A DNA stretch of 64,000 bases from Gammaproteobacteria bacterium (GTDB lineage: Bacteria > Pseudomonadota > Gammaproteobacteria > Pseudomonadales > Cellvibrionaceae). The notes under the pieces are model-generated. The model ran no database searches, was not told the origin of the DNA, and was given only the letters and a program-made list of their open reading frames with translations. Both the position numbers and the translations under genes were made by a program. This document shows, piece after piece, positions 53,371-61,410 of the stretch (its first letter is position 1; each line of letters opens with the position of its first letter). The stretch is from NCBI GenBank assembly GCA_021151835.1, contig JAGKWO010000035.1, forward strand, positions 50,009 to 114,008, written 5' to 3'.

Positions 53371-55236
53371 TTATTTAGCCACGGTCACAAGTACCGCAGC
53401 ACTAAAACCGGGAAGTAGCCAGCTTTTTTGCGCGAAGGGCGCCGCGCTGCCATGCCCGCCGTAATGCGGTGACTCACTCGACCAAAACAATTTCCAATCG
53501 TGGTTGGTATGTGGTGCAAATAATGGTTCCGCAACGGATGTCATTTCATAATCGCGACCAAGATTCACAACGAGCAGGCGATCATCGTTATTTTTTAATG
53601 AAAAAAAACGCATTAAAAATACTGAATTGGAAATAATTGCACCATCAAGATGGCGGTAATCCTGCCCGTTGAAAACATTATCTGTGTGGCGTAAATGCAA
53701 TAGATCCTTATGCAACTGATATATTTCGTAATTTTTTTCCCGCTCGGTAAAATTAAGTTTGCATTGTGTGAATGTTGAAGGATTGTCGGGCCGGCCGAGA
53801 TAGCTTTGCATTTCCGGTTGTGCAAGGTAAGGAAACTGGTGTAAAAATTCTTTCCTGCCGGCAGCAACTGCATCTGCCAATTCTGCCGGGTTGTCCGCAA
53901 AATAAAGAAACGGTGTGGTGGCTCCAAATTCCTGCCCTTGAAAAATCAATGGAGTCTGTGGGCCTAATAATAAGACAGCAGTAAGAGCACGCATGAGCGC
54001 CGGGTGTGTCAGTTGATGTAATCTCTTGCCTCTGCCGCTATTGGCAATTTGATCGTGGTTTTGCAGGTAATGGATGAATTGCTGTGCGGATATGCCGAAT
54101 GTTGGTGTACCACGTTGTTTGTTTTGCCAGGGATAATACTGGCCCTGGTAGAGAAAGCTGTATTTTAAATTGGAAATAAATTCCTGGGCTTCGCCTTTAT
54201 AATCAGAAAAGTAAGCGGCCGTTCTGCCAGTTGCTGCCACTCTCGCACTGTGGTGGAAATCATCATTCCAGAGGGCATCAAAACCATAGCCGTCTTTATC
54301 CTGTGGTTTTAGCAGGCGCGTGTGTTGCGGTTCATTTTCACCGGCGATGTATAGCCTGCGCTTGCCAGCAGCCAGGCGTGCGCGCCGTACTATTGCTGCA
54401 AGAATATGTTCGGCGGAAGCATCAAATATTTGTTGGGTGGCATCAACACGAAATCCGTCAAAATGAAATTCCTCTATCCAATACAACGCATTGTTGATAA
54501 TAAACTCGCGTACAGGAATAGAATTTTTTCCGTCAAAATTAAAACAGTCGCCCCATTCTGACTTATACCGTTGTGAAAAATAGTCGGTTGCAAATTTGGT
54601 GAGGTAACAACCACTACTACCAACATGGTTATAAACAACATCCAGGATAACGGCTAATCCTGCTGCATGGGCTTTATCAATAAAAAAACGTAAATCATCA
54701 GGCGTTCCATAGGCGTGATAAGGTGCATAAAGATCCACGCCGTCATAACCCCAGCCAAATTCCCCGTCAAACTCATTTACCGGCATAAGTTCGATAATAG
54801 TGATCCCCAGTTTTACCAATTCATGCAATTCCATTGCGGCTGCGCGAAATGTTCCCGCCCGGGTAAATGTACCTATGTGCATTTCATAAATTACGTTGTT
54901 TTGGTTTTTTACTCCTGGCCAATCTTCATCGGACCAAATAAAAGTGGATGGATCAACTACCATCGATGGTCCATGGGGTCCTTTTGGTTGCGCGCGGGAC
55001 GCAGGGTCAGGGTATAAATGTTCGTCGTCGTCCAGTTGGAATTGGTATAAATCACCGGGCTTGATAGCATTAATCATTAAAGACTTATAACCGTCCTCCT
55101 CCGGTGCCAGCTCAAATTTTTCGGGATTATTCTGGATAACTACGCAGACTTTTTTAGCGGCGGGAGCCCAAACCCGGAAATGCACACCACTATTTGTGAA
55201 CTCGGCGCCGATGGGATAATGTCGTTTATTATGCAT
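53371..55236 (-). CDS. treZ: Malto-oligosyltrehalose trehalohydrolase
   Basis: A 621-residue GH13 enzyme that releases trehalose from maltooligosyl-trehalose. An N-terminal beta-sandwich (PIGAEFTNSGVHFRVWAPAAKKV) precedes the barrel. Catalytic Asp265 is in FDGFRVDATQQI and Glu300 in AGENEPQ. The third acid is expected near the conserved NHDQ(I) block. The segment EMHIGTFTRAGTFRAA is typical of TreZ over GlgB. Its usual partner treY is not in the window. It leads the pair with the debranching enzyme. Confidence 0.94.
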   Translation of the reverse strand: MHNKRHYPIGAEFTNSGVHFRVWAPAAKKVCVVIQNNPEKFELAPEEDGYKSLMINAIKPGDLYQFQLDDDEHLYPDPASRAQPKGPHGPSMVVDPSTFIWSDEDWPGVKNQNNVIYEMHIGTFTRAGTFRAAAMELHELVKLGITIIELMPVNEFDGEFGWGYDGVDLYAPYHAYGTPDDLRFFIDKAHAAGLAVILDVVYNHVGSSGCYLTKFATDYFSQRYKSEWGDCFNFDGKNSIPVREFIINNALYWIEEFHFDGFRVDATQQIFDASAEHILAAIVRRARLAAGKRRLYIAGENEPQHTRLLKPQDKDGYGFDALWNDDFHHSARVAATGRTAAYFSDYKGEAQEFISNLKYSFLYQGQYYPWQNKQRGTPTFGISAQQFIHYLQNHDQIANSGRGKRLHQLTHPALMRALTAVLLLGPQTPLIFQGQEFGATTPFLYFADNPAELADAVAAGRKEFLHQFPYLAQPEMQSYLGRPDNPSTFTQCKLNFTEREKNYEIYQLHKDLLHLRHTDNVFNGQDYRHLDGAIISNSVFLMRFFSLKNNDDRLLVVNLGRDYEMTSVAEPLFAPHTNHDWKLFWSSESPHYGGHGSAAPFAQKSWLLPGFSAAVLVTVAK

Positions 55237-55491
55237 AGCGAAGCCCTACAGCGTGTAAAGCACGAAGCTTTAGCGATTAGAAGTTAACGAATAAAAAAGT
55301 CAAGTAAAAAACGTACAAGGAAGCCAAATAAAAAGTAACCGTGAAAATTAACTACCCATTACAAAATGACCGAAAATGTAATGAATAATTCCATTTAATC
55401 AGGATTGGGATGCATAACTGCATTTTTGCTGATGCATTGGAAATGCATGACACGTGGAATCAACAGGAGGGGATTTTTGATGTGTCGATTG

Positions 55492-55677
55492 TCAATCAAG
55501 CTTGCGCGTATTTTTTCGGGGTTCAATAGAGACGCTTGTTGCGATAGTGTCTTTTTCCGAACGACCCACAGGATCTTTTTTGGCAGCATTATTTTTGATG
55601 ATAATAGCCGCAATAGATAACACGACGAAAATTAAAGATAAGGCACCTGCCCACCATGCTGCGTCTGAATTTGGCAT
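55492..55677 (-). CDS. Small single-TM hypothetical protein
   Basis: A 61-residue protein starting MPNSDAAWWAGALSLIFVV, with one membrane helix (about 8-27) followed by a basic cytoplasmic tail (KKDPVGRSEKDTIATSVSIEPRKNTRKLD). GGAGAG lies just before the ATG at 55677, which supports translation. It is not recognised and stands alone between treZ and the oxidase gene. Confidence 0.55.
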   Translation of the reverse strand: MPNSDAAWWAGALSLIFVVLSIAAIIIKNNAAKKDPVGRSEKDTIATSVSIEPRKNTRKLD

Positions 55678-55775
55678 GATATCTCTCCGCATTAACTTCT
55701 TTGTTACTCAACATCGACGTTTGCATTTAAGGATAGTTCCTTCTGGCTCTTTTTGCCTCCCGTCGTCTGGTTTTA

Positions 55776-57077
55776 TTAAAGGAGATCGCGGAGTCGGTAA
55801 TACCACATGCCGGCTGCCAATAGTGGTGTACGCAAAAAATCTCCACCCGGAAACTTTTGATGTTTCAGGCGCGAAAAAATATCAAATTTCCCGGCATCGC
55901 CAGCAATGGCTTGCGCAACCAATTTACCCGCCATCCCGGTTAACGCTACTCCGTGGCCGGAAAATCCCTGGAGGTAATAGATATTGTTATGGATTCGTCC
56001 AAAGTCCGGTGCTCTATTCATGGTCAGATCAACGAACCCGCCCCAGGCATAAGATATTTTTACATCAGTTAATTGCGGGAATACATCGAGCATACGGGTG
56101 CGCATTTTACCGATAAGGCCGCGGGGAGTGACGCCGGTGTAACTTTCGCCGGCACCAAACAATAAGCTGTTATCAGCGGCAAGGCGAAAATAATCCAGGA
56201 TAAAATTATTATCTGAAACGGCCTGGTGCCGGTGCAGTAATTTACTTGCTCGCTCTGCACCAAGGCTTTCAGTTGCGATCATATAGGTACCCACAGGCAT
56301 AATCCTGGGCGCTAGTTCCGGGGCAAGATTTCCGTATTCGTTGATATACACATTCGTTGCCAGTACAGCATAGTTGCAGCGCACTTCACCCTGGCCGGTT
56401 TTTATAATCGGTTTTTCGCCGCGCTCAATTTTAAAGACAGCAGAGTTTTCAAAAATAGTGACACCGGCAGCAGTTGCTGCGCGGGCTAATCCCAAACAGT
56501 ATTTTAAGGGATGTAAATGACCTGATTGCGCATCATAAACGCCAGCGTGAAATCGCGAGCTGGAAATCCAGTTGCCAATGTCGCCAGGGCCAACCCATTG
56601 CAACGGATAATTAAATTGCCGGGTAACATCATTAAACCATTTTTCCAGCGGGCGACTTTTTCGTTCGCTAGCAGCGAGAGTCATATAGCCGGAAACGTAA
56701 TCACACGCTATCTGGTATTTTTTTATTCGTGTCTGGAGTAGCTGTAGGGCTTCGACGGAAATATCCCAAGCCAATCTGGAATGCAATGGAGTGAGTTGGC
56801 GGGCGATGGCAAGTTCACCGTCGGAACCGAAACCAACAATGACTTCCCCTCCATTGCGGCCGGATGCGCCCCAACCGATGCGTTGCGCCTCCAGTAATAT
56901 TACCCGGTAACCACGTTCAGCCAGCTCAAGGGCTGCTGATAAACCCGTATAGCCGCCACCAATAACGCATACGTCGGCACTGAGCCTGCCGACGAGCGCT
57001 GGAGTAATTGGGGGTCTTTCAACCGTTGCCTCATAGTAGGATTTTTCAATGACCCCCAATTCTTTTTGCAATAACAT
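55776..57077 (-). CDS. PuuB-like FAD-dependent amine oxidase (gamma-glutamylputrescine oxidase family)
   Basis: A 433-residue flavoenzyme of the DAO family. The dinucleotide loop is ADVCVIGGGYTGLSAALELAERGYRVILLEAQRIGWGASGRNGGE near residues 35-75. The C-terminus carries the PuuB-like block NIYYLQGFSGHGVALTGMAGKLVA and FPGGDFLRTPLLAAGMWYYRLRDLL. Family enzymes oxidise gamma-glutamylputrescine or related amines. The start at 57077 follows GGAGAGG. It is 20 bp after homospermidine synthase, in one operon, pointing to polyamine catabolism or shaping. Confidence 0.9.
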   Translation of the reverse strand: MLLQKELGVIEKSYYEATVERPPITPALVGRLSADVCVIGGGYTGLSAALELAERGYRVILLEAQRIGWGASGRNGGEVIVGFGSDGELAIARQLTPLHSRLAWDISVEALQLLQTRIKKYQIACDYVSGYMTLAASERKSRPLEKWFNDVTRQFNYPLQWVGPGDIGNWISSSRFHAGVYDAQSGHLHPLKYCLGLARAATAAGVTIFENSAVFKIERGEKPIIKTGQGEVRCNYAVLATNVYINEYGNLAPELAPRIMPVGTYMIATESLGAERASKLLHRHQAVSDNNFILDYFRLAADNSLLFGAGESYTGVTPRGLIGKMRTRMLDVFPQLTDVKISYAWGGFVDLTMNRAPDFGRIHNNIYYLQGFSGHGVALTGMAGKLVAQAIAGDAGKFDIFSRLKHQKFPGGDFLRTPLLAAGMWYYRLRDLL

Positions 57078-57097
57078 TTTTCCTCTCCATGAATAAA

Positions 57098-58513
57098 TCA
57101 ATGAACGCGGAAATTTATAAATTGCCAGGGATCATCAGTTGCTAATGGTTCGGAAAATAAATTACTGCGATTTGCTAGTGGTGTCCAATTGCTGTAGATA
57201 CCAACGACCTCACCGAGGTAGGGCGTTGCCATCTCCAGGATTGCGTGGTGATCAAGATCATCGGGTTCAACAATGCCGCGATCAGGATTGCGCAGTGCCC
57301 ATATCACGCCGGAAAAAACACCAGCGACCACTTGCAAGCTGGTTGCTGTATTGTAGGGTGCAAGTTCGCGCGCCTGCCTGATCCCCAAACGTGATCCGAA
57401 CCAATAAGCTCCTTTGTCATTTCCCATCAATAAAACCCCGAGTTCATCCATACCCAGGGTAATTTCGTCGCCTAAAATACGTTGGTGTCGTTGCTGTTGC
57501 CAATTTTTTCCCGCAAGTTCATGCAACGATAAAATAGCATCGTCACAAGGGTGATAAGCATAGTTAACAGTGGGCCGATAAATAACCTCGCTGCCTTCGC
57601 GCAGCGTTAAATGGTCTGCAATAGAAATAGATTCTGAATGGGTAATTAAAAACCCATGGTAACTTCCTTCCAATGGTGTCCAGCTGCGCACGCGGGTTGC
57701 AATTCCCGGTCGATGTAAAAAAATTGCCGCATCACAACCATAATCGTGGCGTTCCGCATCTGCGGGCCAATGTTTTTCATGCGTGCCCCAACCTAACTCT
57801 GCCGGTTGTAATCCTTCCGCAATGAATCCATCTATCGACCAGGTATTTACAAACTCATTACGTTTTTTGCGTGCATTGGTTGTTTGTGTATCGCGCTCGG
57901 CAATATGAATTACTTTTATTCCGAGCGCTCGCGCCAGATGTGCCCAATCCTGCGCGCAAGTTGGTTTTTCAAATTCCAGTGCACAGTCCAGTGCCATATT
58001 TTCCAATGCCTGTTTTAGCAGGATAGAAGCCAGGCCAGGATTTGCCCCCAAGGTAACAACGGCAGTCCGTCCGCCGTGCTTATCTTTGCGAAATGAAAGC
58101 AGGTCTTCGCGTAAGCGATAATTCGTACGTTTGGCTGGTGGCGTGACCGCATTATCGTAGCGCCCGGGCCAGGGCTCGATACAGGTATCCAGATAAAAAA
58201 TATTGTTATGCCAGCAATATTCAATCAATTCCAAACTGGAAACATCAACAGAGAGATTCAGCAGGAAATCATCTTCGTTGAGATGTTGCCTGAGAAAATC
58301 TTCAAAATTATCTTTGGTTAATTCTTTTTTAATAAATTGGATTGCATATTTTGAACATATGTCGTCTTTGTCCTGATGTGGGGCAACAACCTTTATTTGC
58401 TGCGGGGAAATTTCAATGTGACGCAATAATAAAGGTATTACTGCTCGACCCACACTACCTAACCCGAGAATTAACAAAGTGCCCTTAAAGGTTACATATT
58501 TTGTATCTGTCAT
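57098..58513 (-). CDS. hss: Homospermidine synthase
   Basis: A 471-residue saccharopine-dehydrogenase-related enzyme that makes homospermidine from two putrescines with NAD+. The Rossmann loop is LILGLGSVGRAVIPLLLRH near residues 14-32. Family blocks: YLDTCIEPWPGRYDN, LGANPGLASILLKQALENMA, and YHPCDDAILSLHELAGKNW. The C-terminus DDPWQFINFRVH is near the family end. The ATG at 58513 has GGAAG upstream. It is the first gene of a pair with the PuuB-like oxidase. Confidence 0.92.
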   Translation of the reverse strand: MTDTKYVTFKGTLLILGLGSVGRAVIPLLLRHIEISPQQIKVVAPHQDKDDICSKYAIQFIKKELTKDNFEDFLRQHLNEDDFLLNLSVDVSSLELIEYCWHNNIFYLDTCIEPWPGRYDNAVTPPAKRTNYRLREDLLSFRKDKHGGRTAVVTLGANPGLASILLKQALENMALDCALEFEKPTCAQDWAHLARALGIKVIHIAERDTQTTNARKKRNEFVNTWSIDGFIAEGLQPAELGWGTHEKHWPADAERHDYGCDAAIFLHRPGIATRVRSWTPLEGSYHGFLITHSESISIADHLTLREGSEVIYRPTVNYAYHPCDDAILSLHELAGKNWQQQRHQRILGDEITLGMDELGVLLMGNDKGAYWFGSRLGIRQARELAPYNTATSLQVVAGVFSGVIWALRNPDRGIVEPDDLDHHAILEMATPYLGEVVGIYSNWTPLANRSNLFSEPLATDDPWQFINFRVH

Positions 58514-59188
58514 CAAAGTCTTCCGCAATAATTAAATAAACGGTTTTAACAATTGTTTGTCACCGTTATTTTTCAACCATGTATTTATTATTGAAAATAG
58601 AAATTGAAAAACGTTCACTTCATGAGGGGCGAATTGAACAGGGAAGGGGATGGTATTTATCAAATGTGGCGCTGCAAATTTTACAAAGATCCTGCTCGCA
58701 CCGACTCTTTGTTAGTCAATTATTAGTAGCCTGATCGTTATAGGCGGACGATGGACCAACCGGTTTTTGCGAATAAGTTTCGCGGCTTGCATTGCTCCAG
58801 GCATTATTAAGCGATACATCAGCACACTGACAATTGCCCATTAAACTTTTTTAAAATTTGGGGTAGCTGAATGTTTTCCGATTGGCAATTGCCGGAAGTT
58901 ATCTAGTAAATCTCCAGGGGAGTTTGATAAGCGATAATTACCAATAGCAATTTGGGCTGCAGTCCATATTTGGATGTTAAATCCATTCGCTATTCTGGAT
59001 AGAACCCATTGCGCCCGATGTTATGCACCGATGTTGTCGTATTCACAGGACTTAATTAAACGCACTCAATAGATACCGCTTCATTTTATATTTTTAATAT
59101 ACGGATTAATTGATAAAAATTTATTAAGAAAACTACCAGATTTATCCAGGGAAAAGATGGAAGAAGGAGTTGTTGCCTGGAGTTGAAG
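58514..59188. other. Gene-free 675-bp region between hss and tRNA-Ile2
   Basis: No open frame of convincing composition, known RNA or repeat was recognised. It is AT-rich in places and includes the hss promoter on its left side. A short AT-rich stretch precedes the tRNA gene. Confidence 0.5.
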
Positions 59189-59265
59189 TGGTGGGCCCAG
59201 CTGGACTTGAACCAGCGACCTGCCGATTATGAGTCGGATGCTCTAACCAACTGAGCTATAGGCCC
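59189..59265 (-). tRNA. tRNA-Ile2(CAU, lysidine-modified)
   Basis: A 77-nt cloverleaf with encoded CCA. The acceptor stem pairs GGGCCTA with TGGGCCC. The anticodon loop CTCATAA gives CAT. The GACTCATAATCGG stem favours the Ile2 isoacceptor, which TilS converts to read AUA. Elongator Met is the alternative, and its anticodon stem differs. It sits just downstream of rpoD, as in relatives. Confidence 0.88.
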
Positions 59266-59353
59266 CAAGGGGAAGCTGCTGAACGCAGTGCCGGGCATTA
59301 TAGTGAGTTGTTTGGAGTGTGGCTAGAGATTAAAACAAATTGCGGCCGTAAAA

Positions 59354-59384
59354 AAATAAAACCCGCGTGAAGCGGGTTTTATTT
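59354..59384 (-). terminator. Terminator of rpoD
   Basis: AAATAAAACCCGC and GCGGGTTTTATTT arms with a five-base loop lie 16 bp past the rpoD stop, with a U run on the minus strand. Confidence 0.85.
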
Positions 59385-59399
59385 TTGGTGATGAATTAA

Positions 59400-61262
59400 T
59401 CAATCATCAAGGAAGCTGCGCAGGTGATCAGAGCGCGATGGGTGGCGCAGTTTGCGCAACGCTTTGGCTTCAATCTGGCGAATACGTTCGCGGGTTACAT
59501 CGAATTGCTTACCGACTTCTTCCAGTGTGTGGTCTGTGTGCATGTCGATCCCAAAACGCATACGCAATACTTTGGCTTCACGTGCGGTAAGGCCTGCGAG
59601 AACTTCGCGTGTTGCTTCCATCAGGCCTTCCATTGTCGCCGACTCCACCGGGGAAATAATGGTGGTGTCTTCGATAAAATCGCCCAGATGTGAATCTTCG
59701 TCATCGCCAATCGGTGTTTCCATGGAAATGGGTTCTTTGGCGATTTTCAGCACTTTGCGCACTTTGTCTTCAGGCATTTCCATGCGCTCGCCCAATTCTT
59801 CCGGCGTTGGTTCGCGCCCCATTTCCTGCAACATTTGACGCGATACACGATTGAGTTTGTTGATAGTTTCAATCATGTGTACAGGAATACGGATGGTGCG
59901 CGCCTGATCGGCGATAGAGCGGGTAATCGCCTGGCGAATCCACCAGGTAGCGTAAGTAGAAAATTTGTATCCGCGACGGTATTCAAATTTATCCACCGCT
60001 TTCATCAAGCCGATGTTGCCTTCCTGGATCAGATCGAGGAATTGCAGACCGCGGTTGGTGTATTTTTTCGCGATAGAAATTACCAGACGCAAGTTGGCTT
60101 CCACCATTTCTTTTTTCGCACGGCGAGCACGCGCTTCACCAATCGACATGCGACGGTTGATATCTTTAATCGCAGCAAGGCTCAAACCGCTTTCTGTTTC
60201 TACCTGCGCAAGTTGTTGTTGTGCGATTTTTACATCGGGCAAAACACGTTCGAGTTTTTCAGGGCTTTCCACTTTGCCTTTCAGTATTTCAGGCAGCCAC
60301 TCCTCGTTGGTTTCATTGCCGGGAAATGCTTTGATAAATGTTTTGCGTTGCATTTGGGCTTTGCGTGTACATAAATCCATAATGTGACGCTCTTGCTTGC
60401 GAATATGATCCAGTGTTTCGCGTGCTTTGCTGTAAATTGGATCGAATTGGCGTGCAGGCAATTTGAAAAATTTAAACAAATCACCAAGGGCAGAGAGTTC
60501 TTTCTCGGCCGCTTTGCTGCCGTAGCCACTTTTGGCGAGGGCTTTTATCGTTTTGTCGTACTGCTTTTGCAGTTCCTCAAAACGTACGCGCGCTTCTTCG
60601 GGATCTACACCGGTGACGGCTTCTTCTTCATCGTCACCGCCACCTTCTTCATCTTCTTCATCATCAGATGCCGCTTTAGCGCCCGGTGCAGCAGCAACCG
60701 GAATTTCTTCAACTTCGGCGAGTGCAGAGGGGATGTCTTCGATCGGGTCGAGCCAGCCGATAATGACATCGGCAAGGCGACGTTCTTCTTTGGCAACCAG
60801 GGCGTATTCGTCCAGTACCTGTTGTACCGCACCAGGCCAATAGGCGAGGGCGTGCATAAGCTCGCGCACCCCTTCTTCAATTCGCTTGGCGATAACAATT
60901 TCGCCTTCGCGCGTCAGCAGTTCTACCGTGCCCATTTCACGCATGTACATGCGCACCGGATCGGTGGTGCGGCCGGTTTCGGTTTCCACCGCAACCAGTG
61001 CTGCCGCCGCTTCGGCAGCGGCAATTTCGTCGGCGGCGGAATCGCCATCAGTCATTAACAGGGTATCGGCGTCGGGTGCAGTTTCATACACGCGGATGCC
61101 CATGTCGTTGATCATCTGGATGATGTCTTCGACCTGATCCGGATCGGAAATATCTTCCGGCAGGTGATCGTTTACCTCGGCATAAGTTAAGTAACCCTGT
61201 TCTTTACCGCGGGCGATCAGTTCTTTGATTCGAGACTGTTGTTGTTGGACGTCTTCAGACAT
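59400..61262 (-). CDS. rpoD: RNA polymerase sigma factor RpoD (sigma-70)
   Basis: The 620-residue primary sigma factor. Region 1.1 is at the N-terminus (IKELIARGKEQGYLTYAEVNDHLPE). Region 1.2 starts at DPVRMYMREMGTVELLTREGE. The non-conserved acidic insert (DDEEDEEGGGDDEEE) follows. Region 2 has YKFSTYATWWIRQAITRSIADQARTIRIPVHM, and region 4.2 has TLEEVGKQFDVTRERIRQIEAKALRKLRHP. The start at 61262 gives MSEDVQQ, the family-like N-terminus. It is read after dnaG, in the yqeY-dnaG-rpoD operon. Confidence 0.98.
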   Translation of the reverse strand: MSEDVQQQQSRIKELIARGKEQGYLTYAEVNDHLPEDISDPDQVEDIIQMINDMGIRVYETAPDADTLLMTDGDSAADEIAAAEAAAALVAVETETGRTTDPVRMYMREMGTVELLTREGEIVIAKRIEEGVRELMHALAYWPGAVQQVLDEYALVAKEERRLADVIIGWLDPIEDIPSALAEVEEIPVAAAPGAKAASDDEEDEEGGGDDEEEAVTGVDPEEARVRFEELQKQYDKTIKALAKSGYGSKAAEKELSALGDLFKFFKLPARQFDPIYSKARETLDHIRKQERHIMDLCTRKAQMQRKTFIKAFPGNETNEEWLPEILKGKVESPEKLERVLPDVKIAQQQLAQVETESGLSLAAIKDINRRMSIGEARARRAKKEMVEANLRLVISIAKKYTNRGLQFLDLIQEGNIGLMKAVDKFEYRRGYKFSTYATWWIRQAITRSIADQARTIRIPVHMIETINKLNRVSRQMLQEMGREPTPEELGERMEMPEDKVRKVLKIAKEPISMETPIGDDEDSHLGDFIEDTTIISPVESATMEGLMEATREVLAGLTAREAKVLRMRFGIDMHTDHTLEEVGKQFDVTRERIRQIEAKALRKLRHPSRSDHLRSFLDD

Positions 61263-61410
61263 TCGAGACCCTATTAAAACCTGGTGAGTGAAATGCAAAG
61301 CCCGAAATTATACTCCACTTGTTTGAGTGGATTCTAGGCAATCGGTTGGCGACGCTGAAATCTCCATGATATTGCTGTGGGATTGTTCAGCTTTTGACCG
61401 GTTTGGCGCG

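Noticed and set aside
55395..55620. Competing small frames on both strands near the small membrane protein.
   Set aside because: Only the minus-strand frame starting at 55677 has a good ribosome site and a coherent membrane helix.
59189..59265. tRNA as an attachment site for an integrated element.
   Set aside because: No integrase and no repeat of the tRNA 3' end seen nearby.
60384..61058. Plus-strand open frame of 224 codons opposite rpoD.
   Set aside because: Phe-rich nonsense composition; antisense shadow of a well-conserved gene.
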